Assembly (NCBI RefSeq): GCF_042432825.1
Contig: NZ_JBHLWN010000039.1
Span: forward strand, 1-44,023
Length of the DNA stretch: 44,023 nucleotides
From: Gordoniibacillus chartarius
GTDB lineage: Bacteria; Bacillota; Bacilli; Paenibacillales; NBRC-103111
Direction: 5' to 3'
Shown here: positions 26,641 through 34,534 of the stretch, one piece after another
Position numbering within the stretch: the stretch's first letter is position 1
Layout of the letters: each line of letters opens with the position of its first letter
Program-made: the position numbers and the translations under genes
The notes under the pieces: generated by a model
What the model was told of the DNA's origin: nothing
The model's input: only the letters and a program-made list of their open reading frames with translations
Databases searched by the model: none

Positions 26641-27082
26641 CGTCATCTTTCCCCATGACGATAGCCCCTTAAGAGCGATGTTTTTAGATTAAACGACGGG
26701 CAACAAGACGAAAAAGCAGACCAAGGCCCAGGTCGGGGCGGTCTACTTTTCGAGTTTGCCGTTTAAAACTTGATGAATTATGATTAAGTTTAAGGGAGAG
26801 GGTGGCTGCTACCACCCACTTACATGGCAACCGCTATTCAGGGCGGTCGGCTGAAAAGGTTTAGGCGAAATGGACCGTTACCTTCGCAGGGGGGCGGTCC
26901 ATTTTCGTTTGGACATCGAACATGTAACAAGCAGCCATGTGAAACCGTAACATGGCTGTTTTCCTTTGATTTCAATTCTCAAATGGCGAACAAACAGCCG
27001 ATATGGTACATAGGAAAACTTGACAATTTTCCATTTCTACATAAATGAAGTTTGCGTCCCGTGTTCGGGGCGCCTATTTTTT
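26641..27082. other. array of tandem stem-loops in a gene-free stretch
   Basis: At least six inverted repeats lie in a row: CGTCAT/ATGACG (26641-26660); a long imperfect stem with GCAGACC/GGTCT (26699-26760); GGGTGG/CCACCC (26800-26817); ACCGC/GCGGT (26830-26847); CGAAATGGACCG/CGGTCCATTTTCG (26866-26907); and CAGCCATGT/ACATGGCTG (26932-26958) followed by TTTTCCTTT. The last, GCGTCCC/GGGGCGC (27054-27073), is followed by seven T. The fifth to seventh resemble terminators. No convincing ORF is present. Confidence 0.6.
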
Positions 27083-27637
27083 TAGGCGATATTAGAACCC
27101 ACTGAAATTACTTGGGATAGGCTTTCATTCTGGCAATTGTGCATTTTCAAAAGACGTCTATACCTCAAAGTTTGTCCCATAAGGCGCAAAAGGTTCGACG
27201 CCACTGAGCTTCTTTCAAAAAAATTTGATAGTGGGGAGGTCCGATTTTCTACGAAAAATGAAATGAATTGTAGAGGGGCATTATTGTGCCTCTTATCGGA
27301 TCTTTGAAAACTAAATACAATCTTATCCGGTACGTTCCCCGCTTGGCCTGAAAAGGATAGCCGCATTGCAGGCGCGCCACGACCATTTTGCCGCTTCTTA
27401 TTTCTGCACGCGCAAAATAAGAACTGGTATAATGCGAGCGATTTTGCCCATGCAATCCATAAATGGTGGTGCCATTTAAGGCGATGACCCATGCGGAGGG
27501 ATAATGATACTTCCGTCCAGCCACAGTTCAGCGCAATGGGGGCGGCTTGCAGCGATCCTGGAAGAGGTTTGAAGCCTATGAGGACGGCTAACCACTGTCC
27601 GCCGGGTAGGATTATTTTGAAGCAACCAAAACAGAGG
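27083..27637. other. gene-poor region upstream of the recombinase module
   Basis: Contains GAGGGGCA/GTGCCTC (about 27273-27291), then TCTTTGAAAACT (27301-27312), a motif also common near rRNA spacers of Bacilli. A 91-codon minus-strand frame (27249-27524) has no recognisable family or ribosome binding site; I do not annotate it as a gene. Confidence 0.35.
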
Positions 27638-27696
27638 CGGAAACAGGGATGCGCGACCAAGGTTTTGTTCGTTGCGCATCTCTGTTTTCGGTTTTT
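27638..27696 (+). terminator. strong hairpin upstream of the SHOCT-like mini-gene
   Basis: CGGAAACAGGGATGCGC (27638-27654) pairs with GCGCATCTCTGTTTTCGG (27674-27691), with mismatches, and is followed by TTTTT. It is a terminator-like structure placed 22 bp before the start codon of the small gene at 27718, so it may attenuate the recombinase operon. Confidence 0.6.
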
Positions 27697-27717
27697 AAGA
27701 ATGATTGGGAGGTAGCT

Positions 27718-27864
27718 ATGAACCATAAGCTGATCCGTTACAGTATGCAAATCGCTATGTTGCGGCAGTTGCTGGCCTTATGTTTGATTACCGAGAGCGA
27801 GTTTCATTTGGTAAAGAACAAAACAATGCGGGATTACGGTATCATTTCGGACCTTACTTCTTGA
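27718..27864 (+). CDS. SHOCT-like small protein upstream of serine recombinase
   Basis: 48 residues: MNHKLIRYSMQIAMLRQLLA, then LCLITESEFHLVKNKTMRDY. The Leu-x-x-Leu-Leu-x-x-x-x-x-Ile-Thr-x-x-Glu-Phe pattern is that of SHOCT-type oligomerisation motifs, common in tiny genes before large serine recombinases in Firmicutes elements. TGGGAGGT precedes ATG 27718. It lies 71 bp before the recombinase and is likely co-transcribed. It may be an accessory or directionality factor, but that is inference. Confidence 0.6.
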   Translation: MNHKLIRYSMQIAMLRQLLALCLITESEFHLVKNKTMRDYGIISDLTS

Positions 27865-27935
27865 TTCGCACATTTGTCGGTCCGCCCACCTCTTATTATA
27901 CTGATGGCGAGTAAATAAGAATGGAGGACAACACC

Positions 27936-29663
27936 ATGGCTCTTGAAGTTGAAGTGATTAAAGCAAGTCGGAAAATAACGGATCGCAATGCCGGAAAGTT
28001 ATCGGATGTTCTTCGCGTTGCTCCTTATGCCCGCGTAAGTACAGACACGGAGGAGCAATTGAACAGCTACAAATCGCAAGTCGCCTACTATACCGATCTC
28101 GTAAGCAAACGCAGCGACTGGGTGCTTGTCGATATTTATGCGGACGAAGCCATAACCGGGACACAGGTAACGAAGCGCGAGGATTTCCAGCGCATGATTA
28201 ACGATTGTATGGACGGGAAAATCGATATGATCATCACGAAGTCTATCTCCAGGTTTGCAAGAAACACGCTGGATACGTTGAAATATGTCCGAATGTTGAA
28301 GGAAAAGAACATCGCTGTATTTTTTGAAGACGAGAACATCAATACGCTGACAATGGACGGCGAATTGTTACTTGTCATTCTAAGCTCCGTAGCGCAGCAG
28401 GAAGTGGAAAACATCTCTGCTAACGTCAAAAAAGGCTTGAAAATGAAAATGAAGCGCGGCGAACTGGTCGGCTTTCAAAGCTGTTTGGGATACGATTATG
28501 ATGTGAATACAAAAAAGATTACCGTCAATCAAGAAGAAGCCGAAATCGTCCGCTATATTTTTGAACGATATACATCGGGGATCGGCGCCTACGTTATTGC
28601 AAAGGAACTTACTGAGGCGGGACATAAAACCAAATACGGAAGAGTCGAATGGCAGGACACAACCGTTCTTGGTATCATAAAGAATGAGAAGTACAAAGGC
28701 GATTTGTTGCAAGGAAAGACATTTACTGTCGATCCGATCTCCAAGAGAAGGCTTGATAACTTAGGCGAGGAAGATCAATTTTATATCAGGAATCATCATG
28801 AGCCGATTGTCAGCGAGGAAGTTTTTGAAAAAGCGCAGGACATATTGCATCGAAGGGGCGAGAATCGCCGCCGCGGCGCGAAAGGCAAGAGGGACAAGTA
28901 CAGCAGGAAATTCGCTTTCAGCAGCAAGTTAGAATGTGCTTTTTGTGGAAGTAACCTCTCGCGGCGGAACTGGCATAGCGGAACCCCGCATGAAAAGGTG
29001 ATATGGCAATGTGTGACCGCCACGAAGAAAGGGAAGAAGTATTGCCCTCAAAGTAAAGCTTTGGAGGAAAAATTGATCGAGGGCGCTTTTGTTGAATCGT
29101 ATAAATTGGTTTGCCGCAACAATTCGGACGTGTTGGACGAGCTTATGAAAAGAATGGAGTCCGTGTTTAGCGACCAAAATAATCAAAAGCGACTGAACAA
29201 AATTATCAGCGATATTCAATCTACGGAGCAAAAACGTTGCAAATTGATTGATTTGTGTCTGGACGAGAAGATTGACAGGGCTACATACGAACAGAAGTAT
29301 GCGGAGCTCGATGCTTCACTCTCTAAATTGCTCGAAGAAAAGGAACAGTTGGAGCAATCCGCGCAGGATGAAATTAACTTGGGGAGACGGCTTGAACATT
29401 TTCGCAAAGTGCTTCAAACGAATGAAGTTCTTACCGCATTCGACCGGAATGTATTCGAAAGTATTGTTGATAAAGTCATTATTGGGGAGAACTCCAATCA
29501 GGAAAGTCCCGAGCCGTATAAGCTAACCTTCGTATACAAAACAGGCTTTCATAACAGCATCCAAAGCAAGATGCATAAGCAAAAAAAGACCATGCGAAAT
29601 GAAAGGGGGAATTTGCCTTCCTATTCCGAGCACAACACATGTGGAGTGTTCAGTGTTACTTAA
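27936..29663 (+). CDS. large serine recombinase of the ICE-like element
   Basis: About 575 residues. The N-terminal resolvase domain has catalytic Ser35 (PYARVSTDTEEQ) and Arg-containing KSISRFARNTLDTL. It is followed by a Recombinase domain (about 170-290), a zinc ribbon (ECAFCGSNL, WQCVTA, KKYC) and a coiled coil (about 400-490). The C-terminus ends NTCGVFSVT. ATG 27936 is preferred over ATG 27921 because GGAGGA (27923-27928) sits 8 nt upstream. Such enzymes integrate and excise conjugative transposons. It is the only integration gene linked to the ICE-like genes on the left and looks intact. Confidence 0.92.
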   Translation: MALEVEVIKASRKITDRNAGKLSDVLRVAPYARVSTDTEEQLNSYKSQVAYYTDLVSKRSDWVLVDIYADEAITGTQVTKREDFQRMINDCMDGKIDMIITKSISRFARNTLDTLKYVRMLKEKNIAVFFEDENINTLTMDGELLLVILSSVAQQEVENISANVKKGLKMKMKRGELVGFQSCLGYDYDVNTKKITVNQEEAEIVRYIFERYTSGIGAYVIAKELTEAGHKTKYGRVEWQDTTVLGIIKNEKYKGDLLQGKTFTVDPISKRRLDNLGEEDQFYIRNHHEPIVSEEVFEKAQDILHRRGENRRRGAKGKRDKYSRKFAFSSKLECAFCGSNLSRRNWHSGTPHEKVIWQCVTATKKGKKYCPQSKALEEKLIEGAFVESYKLVCRNNSDVLDELMKRMESVFSDQNNQKRLNKIISDIQSTEQKRCKLIDLCLDEKIDRATYEQKYAELDASLSKLLEEKEQLEQSAQDEINLGRRLEHFRKVLQTNEVLTAFDRNVFESIVDKVIIGENSNQESPEPYKLTFVYKTGFHNSIQSKMHKQKKTMRNERGNLPSYSEHNTCGVFSVT

Positions 29664-29667
29664 ATGG

Positions 29668-29689
29668 GCGGGGGATTGATGTCCCCCGC
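29668..29689. terminator. shared bidirectional terminator of two convergent recombinases
   Basis: GCGGGGGA (29668-29675) pairs with TCCCCCGC (29682-29689). It occupies most of the 31 bp separating the two stop codons, so it would serve both genes. Neither side has a strong T run. Confidence 0.6.
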
Positions 29690-29694
29690 TTGAT

Positions 29695-31227
29695 TTATGC
29701 CCCTAATGAAGCGGGGCGGGCGATATTGTAGATAATCTTGATGCTACCATCCGCATGTACTTCGATCTTATTAATGAGCTTTTGGATGATATGCTTTAGC
29801 ACTTGCTCATTGTCAACGTCTAGCTTCGCTATTTTGTTTACTTGGCGTTGGAAGTCTTGTAAGTAGCGTTCTGTATCCTTTTTGGATTCAATCAATGTTT
29901 CAAGTTCTGTTTTTCGTGCGGTCAATCGACTTTGTTCAGCTTGAATGTTCTCGTTAGTAGACTTGAACTGCTCAATGCCTATTACTTTCTGTTGGAATAA
30001 GGCTAGTAAGGAACGGAACTCGCCCTCAAGCTTTGCAAGTTGCTTGTTTACTCCTAGCAACTCTTTTGAATATGAAGTCTGATGTAATTCAAGTTCCCCG
30101 CCCGCAATTTTGTATAGTTGCTCCATTCGTACATTGTTCGTAATCAATTCCCGCAAGTCGGCTTTTACGAAGTCCAATAACTTATTATTAGCGATGATAT
30201 GTGAAGAACAATACGCTGACGTGTGTTTTACATATCCCCCACATACGTATGCACCGCCTTCTTTCCTCAGGCGGTCTTTCCGATACATCATTCCCTTACC
30301 GCAATCGGAACAACGAGCCACATGAGCAAATGTACTTTCTTGACCGTTGCTTTTATGCTTGCCTTTAGCCCTCATTTTCTCTAGTGCGGCAATGTGTTCC
30401 TCATGTGTGATGATGGCGGGGTGAGCATCATTAACGATTATTTGCTTATCAGGAGCTACAGTCTTGCGCTTTTTAGAGATGAAGTCCATTGTTTCCTCTC
30501 GATGCTGAACGAGCGCCCCAGTATAGACAACATTTTCTAGGATGACTCGGATACTGCTCTCAAGCCACATCGTCCCCCTGTTGCTCCCACCTGATACAGT
30601 TCTAGGCGTGGGGATATTCCTTGAATTAAGATAGCTAGCGATTTTATACCATCCCCAGCCTTTGTATAGGTATAGGTCGAACATTTCCCTGACTATGGGG
30701 CTGTATTGCTCATCTAAAGCAAGCTTCCCATCGTCCCCTCGTTTATATCCAAACGCAGTGAGCGAAGCTTGATACTTGCCTAGACGTGCTCCTGTTTGCC
30801 TACCAATTTTAATACGGGCTGATAGCTTACGACTTTCTTCCTCGGCAAGTATAGCCTTTAGCCTGAACATGAATTTGGTGTCGCTTGTAGCCGTGTCATA
30901 GTTGTCCTCAGGGAAGATTAGTCGAATATTATATCGTTGCTCTAGCTCGTCGGCTACAGTCATACTCTCAACTGAACTTCTACCGAAGCGGGATACAGAC
31001 TTGGCAATAACAACATCAAATTTCTTTTTCTTGGCATCATGAATAAGTTGCTGAATCGCTTCCCGCTTTAAGAAAGTCGTACCGCTAACCCCATCATCAA
31101 TGTATGTTCCTGCTAACTGCCAAGCGTTATCTTTAACAATGTTAGTTGTGAATGTAATTTGATTATCAAGGCTGTTACGCTGTTCGTCTCTTTTTGTACT
31201 AACTCTTGCATAAATTGCACACCGCAT
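29695..31227 (-). CDS. second large serine recombinase (phage/element integrase type)
   Basis: 510 residues. The resolvase domain begins MRCAIYARVS with catalytic Ser10; KSVSRFGRSSVE carries conserved Arg residues. A Recombinase domain (about 155-270) is followed by a zinc ribbon (CSDCGKGMMYRK, YVCGGY, YCSSH) and a coiled coil (about 370-470). GAGGAGGAA lies 8 nt before ATG. It differs clearly from the first recombinase in length and sequence, so it belongs to a separate element rather than a duplication. An att-like site lies 30-60 bp upstream of its start. It looks intact. Confidence 0.92.
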   Translation of the reverse strand: MRCAIYARVSTKRDEQRNSLDNQITFTTNIVKDNAWQLAGTYIDDGVSGTTFLKREAIQQLIHDAKKKKFDVVIAKSVSRFGRSSVESMTVADELEQRYNIRLIFPEDNYDTATSDTKFMFRLKAILAEEESRKLSARIKIGRQTGARLGKYQASLTAFGYKRGDDGKLALDEQYSPIVREMFDLYLYKGWGWYKIASYLNSRNIPTPRTVSGGSNRGTMWLESSIRVILENVVYTGALVQHREETMDFISKKRKTVAPDKQIIVNDAHPAIITHEEHIAALEKMRAKGKHKSNGQESTFAHVARCSDCGKGMMYRKDRLRKEGGAYVCGGYVKHTSAYCSSHIIANNKLLDFVKADLRELITNNVRMEQLYKIAGGELELHQTSYSKELLGVNKQLAKLEGEFRSLLALFQQKVIGIEQFKSTNENIQAEQSRLTARKTELETLIESKKDTERYLQDFQRQVNKIAKLDVDNEQVLKHIIQKLINKIEVHADGSIKIIYNIARPASLGA

Positions 31228-31242
31228 AGGTAGTTCCTCCTC

Positions 31243-31310
31243 GGAATGGTTTCACCGAACCTATACGAAGTGCTCAAGCCATAATTTAGCCCGCTAAACT
31301 ACCCCATTCC
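31243..31310. repeat. att-like site, copy A, upstream of the second recombinase
   Basis: The segment 31256-31293 is an inverted copy of 34098-34137. The reverse complement reads GGCTTGAGCACTTC, then GTATA, then GGTTCG, with CGGGCT on the outer side. Short arms GGAATGG (31243-31249) and CCATTCC (31304-31310) bracket the copy. Size and position fit a serine-recombinase attachment site, but no recombination evidence exists in this sequence. Confidence 0.5.
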
Positions 31311-31352
31311 CCTATCGTATAGCGATAGTAGCAGGAAGGGAGGGCGGCAAAC

Positions 31353-31478
31353 ATGAAGCAGGAACCCGAATACACTGGAATACAGACGGTGCAAGAGTCA
31401 TTGGAACAACTGATAGTTGAATTGGTGCGAGCGGGACTAATAACAATTGATTGTGATGAAGCTTTAACAAGTATATAG
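31353..31478 (+). CDS. 41-residue SHOCT-like mini-protein
   Basis: MKQEPEYTGIQTVQESLEQL then IVELVRAGLITIDCDEALTS. GGAAGGGAGGG (31334-31344) precedes ATG 31353. It has the same Leu-rich helix plus GLIT pattern as the mini-gene before the first recombinase. It is divergent from the second recombinase and ends in a terminator at 31485. The function may be accessory to recombination; unproven. Confidence 0.5.
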   Translation: MKQEPEYTGIQTVQESLEQLIVELVRAGLITIDCDEALTSI

Positions 31479-31484
31479 ACAATG

Positions 31485-31530
31485 GAACGCTTCCTGTCGC
31501 TCATGTGGACTTTGGGAAGCGTTCTTTTGT
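31485..31530 (+). terminator. intrinsic terminator after the 41-residue gene
   Basis: Perfect 10-bp stem GAACGCTTCC (31485-31494) with GGAAGCGTTC (31515-31524), followed by TTTTG. Confidence 0.85.
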
Positions 31531-31973
31531 TTGACCTGACTCTAGACTGTTCAGATTCCATTTATAGCGTCTTATGTCCCCGGGTGACCTAATTCTTGAT
31601 TATCGCCCTCCCGCTCCCCTAGCCGCCTTGTAGGGCGACAGTATTCGATAATTGGGGAGCGGGGCAAAGCTATTCAGTTTTCAAAGAACTTTAAGCAGGA
31701 GTATAAAAGGGGAAGTAGAGTCGGTCAAGAAAAAAAAGAGTCACTGGAATTCGATAAATTTTTTATGTATGCTTCACCTCCCCCTATACCTTGGAGAAAA
31801 CCGCTTTACGGGGGCGGGGAAGAGAGCGAAGTGATTTCTACCGAGAATTTGTGCAAAAAGTCGGTGCGTCATAGAAGATGAAGCAATAGTAATTTTTCGC
31901 GATATTGTTTAATGCTTAACTGCTAGTGATTCCTCCCGTATAGGTTCAGTAGATCAATTTAGGGGGTTACAAA
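31531..31973. other. intergenic region with a long G/C stem
   Basis: CCGCTCCCC (31611-31619) pairs with GGGGAGCGG (31654-31662), with outer GCCC/GGGC pairing. AGTTTTCAAAGA (31676-31687) follows. A 60-codon frame (31652-31834) lacks a ribosome binding site. The region could carry promoter or origin functions for the HTH gene; nothing more is supportable. Confidence 0.4.
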
Positions 31974-32666
31974 ATGAGCGCTAAGAAAGGCATTTTCGAC
32001 AGAATGATTGAATTAGCAAGCGATAAAGATAATTTGTATTACATCAGCAATAAGCAATATTTCCCGCTACCGCTTCGCATTTCAAGATGCCGGGGATTAA
32101 GCTCCCAAGAAAAACTTGTTCTAATGGAATTACTCTACTGTTTTGGCGATAATGATGAAGCGTTTCCTTCTATCGAATATCTAGCGTTTCAACTAGATGT
32201 GGATGACAAGACGGTTAGCAAAAATATTAAGAAACTAATTGAAAAGAAGTTCATTAGCGTTTACAAATCACCGAATCGAGTTAACCGTTATTACATTCAC
32301 TTATTGGAGTCGAATCCTTACATCACTCTTAGCGAGTTGACATTGTGGTTTGAAAAGACGATTCAAACTAGAGGGATTCCAAAACAAGACCTTATACCCC
32401 AAATCCGCAAAGAGGTAAGGCGAGTAACCGAGAGCGCAGAATACACTAGCTTCTTGTCCCGCCTTATGATTGTATGTGCAGAGCTTCTGAAATGTTGGAA
32501 TGAGTACTGTAAGCATCCTGATGCACTATATGCAAAGTCAGAGTATGATAAAAGCTGTCGTCAGGAAAGAGAGATACTAAATGAATATCTTGCTTACTTA
32601 AATGAAGTGATGAACGATAAATTTGGAACTAATGTTAGAACTGTTCAACCGTTAGTGACTGTCTAA
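31974..32666 (+). CDS. HTH protein, replication-initiator or replisome-organiser-like
   Basis: 230 residues. Residues about 30-110 form a winged helix-turn-helix (LSSQEKLVLMELLYCFGDND then FPSIEYLAFQLDVDDKTVSK and NIKKLIEKKFI), the fold of plasmid and phage replication initiators (HTH_36 type). The C-terminal half is helical and charged, with no recognised domain. AGGGGGTT (31961-31968) precedes the ATG. The stop lies within a terminator stem. It may start replication of a small element or act as a regulator; I favour replication, with modest confidence. Confidence 0.6.
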   Translation: MSAKKGIFDRMIELASDKDNLYYISNKQYFPLPLRISRCRGLSSQEKLVLMELLYCFGDNDEAFPSIEYLAFQLDVDDKTVSKNIKKLIEKKFISVYKSPNRVNRYYIHLLESNPYITLSELTLWFEKTIQTRGIPKQDLIPQIRKEVRRVTESAEYTSFLSRLMIVCAELLKCWNEYCKHPDALYAKSEYDKSCRQEREILNEYLAYLNEVMNDKFGTNVRTVQPLVTV

Positions 32667-32680
32667 CGGTTTTTCTTTTT
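32649..32680 (+). terminator. terminator overlapping the HTH gene stop
   Basis: CCGTTAG (32649-32655) pairs with CTAACGG (32663-32669) and TTTTTCTTTTT follows. The right arm includes the TAA stop codon. Between here and 32861 I see no gene. Confidence 0.88.
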
Positions 32681-32861
32681 GATATCCGTTTTTAGTAGAA
32701 CCGTTCAAATAGTGAATTGTAGTCCTAATTTGGTATCTGTAACGTACTAGAATTGGAGTTAGCAAACGCCAAATCGGTTTTTACTAGAATACATTTTGGG
32801 AGTTGCTATTGGAACAAAAGGGAGAGTAATTACATCTTATTAAAACTATTCAAAATACATA

Positions 32862-32914
32862 TCTTAAAAAAATAAACCACCTGCTGTTTGGCAAGCCAAA
32901 CAAGCGATGGTTTC
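32862..32914 (-). terminator. terminator of the minus-strand membrane-protein gene
   Basis: GTTTGGCAAGCCAAAC (32886-32901) inside an outer AAACCA/TGGTTT pairing. Read on the minus strand it is followed by a T-rich run (ATTTTTTT). Confidence 0.75.
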
Positions 32915-32960
32915 AAGGGAGATAATTGGATTATAGAATTATAGGCTTGGTAACATGAAG

Positions 32961-33425
32961 TTACTTGTGACTTACTTTATCTAGGAACTCTGCGATAAGC
33001 TGTGAAGCATCCTCGCCATCATATTTATTAGTATTCGAGAACTTTCCAATCGCTAAACCATTTAAGTTTTGAAATTTCATAGCGTCTTTTGGTCTATAAA
33101 GAATATAAAAATTATCAGAGTAGCCAACTCTAATCCCCGCGAGTTTACCGCCCGATCTTGAATCAAAGATTTCAATATCATCAGCACGAACATTCAGGTT
33201 ATAGTTCGTTCTGTAATAGGAAGCCATTGAACTTTTTAAGTCACTGTTAGGAGCGGGGGCACAGGATTTTAGCATTGCACCGAATAGAAAAAGTGCTCCA
33301 ACAATAATGATAGCTATGATTCCGAAAAATTGTATAAAGAATAATGTGCTTTTTATCTTATCGTTCGTTTTTCCTCTCCCCGCACTTCTTTTTTTAACTT
33401 TGTTTTCAGTAGATTTAATGTTCAA
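32961..33425 (-). CDS. membrane-anchored hypothetical protein
   Basis: About 154 residues. A basic N-terminus (ENKVKKRSAGRGKTNDKIKS) leads to one hydrophobic helix (FFGIIAIIIVGALFLFGAML), then a soluble domain outside the membrane (YYRTNYNLNVRADDIEIFDS to AEFLDKVSHK). TTG 33425 is chosen because GGAGGC lies about 8 nt upstream; the longer open frame lacks a ribosome binding site. Small phage or ICE superinfection-exclusion or lysogeny proteins can look like this, but I recognise no family. It is divergent from the XRE regulator, sharing the 33426-33558 control region. Confidence 0.6.
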   Translation of the reverse strand: MNIKSTENKVKKRSAGRGKTNDKIKSTLFFIQFFGIIAIIIVGALFLFGAMLKSCAPAPNSDLKSSMASYYRTNYNLNVRADDIEIFDSRSGGKLAGIRVGYSDNFYILYRPKDAMKFQNLNGLAIGKFSNTNKYDGEDASQLIAEFLDKVSHK

Positions 33426-33558
33426 AATAATCTGCCTCCATAAAGTAGTATCAAATGAAAAATAACACCTATGAGTACAAATTTCAATTATTATATTTCT
33501 AGTTTGTTTATCTGTAATAGCCGTACAGCCTCTCATAATCTGAATGAGAGGTGGTTAT

Positions 33559-33909
33559 ATGGAATTACCTGTTTTGGTAGGAGAGCGTATTAGAAATCTA
33601 CGCAAAGCTAAAGGTTGGACACAGGAACAACTTGCAGAAGCCGCAACACTTCACTACAGCTATATCGGCGGTGTAGAGCGCGGCGATAGGAATATATCGC
33701 TTGAAACATTAGAGAAGATAATCAATGCTCTTAATGTCCCGCCGACCGAGCTTTTCCGTTTTGATGATAATTCGGATGAAATAAGGCGGGCGGCTTTAGA
33801 TGAGATTTTAACCATGATTACAAGCCGTAAGACAGGCGAGATTGAGATGATAAGCAAGATTAATAAAGAGATATTCAATGCCCTAGATGCCAAGAGCAAT
33901 GACAGTTAG
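33559..33909 (+). CDS. XRE-family helix-turn-helix regulator
   Basis: 116 residues. HTH: RIRNLRKAKGWTQEQLAEAA then HYSYIGGVERGDRNISLETL; a helical tail follows with RRAALDEILTMITSRKTGEI. GAGAGGTGG just before ATG 33559 fixes the start. It is paralogous to the regulator at 6719. It sits divergently from the membrane-protein gene, a layout typical of a repressor controlling the shared promoter region. Likely the repressor of the second mobile module. Confidence 0.85.
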   Translation: MELPVLVGERIRNLRKAKGWTQEQLAEAATLHYSYIGGVERGDRNISLETLEKIINALNVPPTELFRFDDNSDEIRRAALDEILTMITSRKTGEIEMISKINKEIFNALDAKSNDS

Positions 33910-33966
33910 GCAAACGCGCACCGCTATGTCCCAAAATTCTTAAATTAGCCTAGTGATCTTTCCTGT

Positions 33967-34038
33967 CAAAATGCTGATAATGAAGGTGTGGTGCGGGGAT
34001 ATGGAATAAACCTTGCCGCACCATACCGCATCATTTTG
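33967..34038. repeat. cruciform-like inverted repeat
   Basis: TGGTGCGG (33989-33996) pairs with CCGCACCA (34016-34023), inside an outer CAAAATG (33967-33973) / CATTTTG (34032-34038) pair. It lies between the XRE gene and the att-like copy B. Could be a terminator, operator or recombination accessory site. Confidence 0.6.
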
Positions 34039-34072
34039 GCAAATTGCGATCGCGCACCAGTCATGAAAAAAG

Positions 34073-34104
34073 AAGCCTGATGCACTCTAGGGTGAATCGG
34101 GCTT
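34073..34104 (+). terminator. terminator at the end of the XRE module
   Basis: AAGCCTGAT (34073-34081) pairs with ATCGGGCTT (34096-34104) with one G-U, followed by TAATAATTT. Its right arm overlaps the att-like copy B. Confidence 0.65.
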
Positions 34105-34140
34105 TAATAATTTGGCTTGAGCACTTCATATGGTTCGTAG
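34098..34140. repeat. att-like site, copy B
   Basis: Contains CGGGCT, then GGCTTGAGCACTTC (34114-34127), then ATAT and GGTTCG (34132-34137), matching copy A near 31256-31293 in inverted orientation. Similarity stops after GGTTCG. Confidence 0.5.
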
Positions 34141-34406
34141 GTTGTTCTCACTGGATACTCAACACACGTAGAATCGGTAGCTTTATTAGTGAGGACTAGT
34201 ACAGATCACTGAGATTGCAGTAATGGAGCGGGTTTGGGGAGTAGTACAGATAAGATAGAAAGATGAAACTAAGGCACAAAATTATTAGAGTTGACTGATT
34301 TGACGAAATTAATAGACTCCTATTAGGAACTGTTTTAGAACAGACCGAGTCTTTTAACTCCGAGCTCATTCAACTGCTCGACTTGCGATTTGGTTAATGT
34401 CTCGGA

Positions 34407-34469
34407 ATGCAGATAAGCACAACGACACCCCCTCCGCTAAGGAAGGGGTGTCGTTGTGCTTATCTGCAT
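34407..34469. repeat. 25-bp perfect inverted repeat downstream of the giant SLH gene
   Basis: ATGCAGATAAGCACAACGAC plus ACCCC (34407-34431) is exactly complementary to 34445-34469, with a 13-nt centre. It lies 66 bp past the stop of the minus-strand SLH gene. There is no T run on either side. The rest of 34143-34534 has no supportable gene. Confidence 0.9.
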
Positions 34470-34534
34470 GCTCTTTGCGTCTAATCCATTTGCCTAAAGG
34501 CTGGGTTGAGCGGAGTATGAATTAAATAATCTGT

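Noticed and set aside
27249..27524. 91-codon minus-strand ORF
   Set aside because: No ribosome binding site and no family resemblance; it overlaps stem-loop-rich non-coding DNA.
29628..29652. Direct-orientation attachment site at the end of the first recombinase (GAGCAC...CATGTGG...TTC)
   Set aside because: Resembles copy B only with a two-base gap and a changed spacing, which is not expected for a serine-recombinase core; could be chance.
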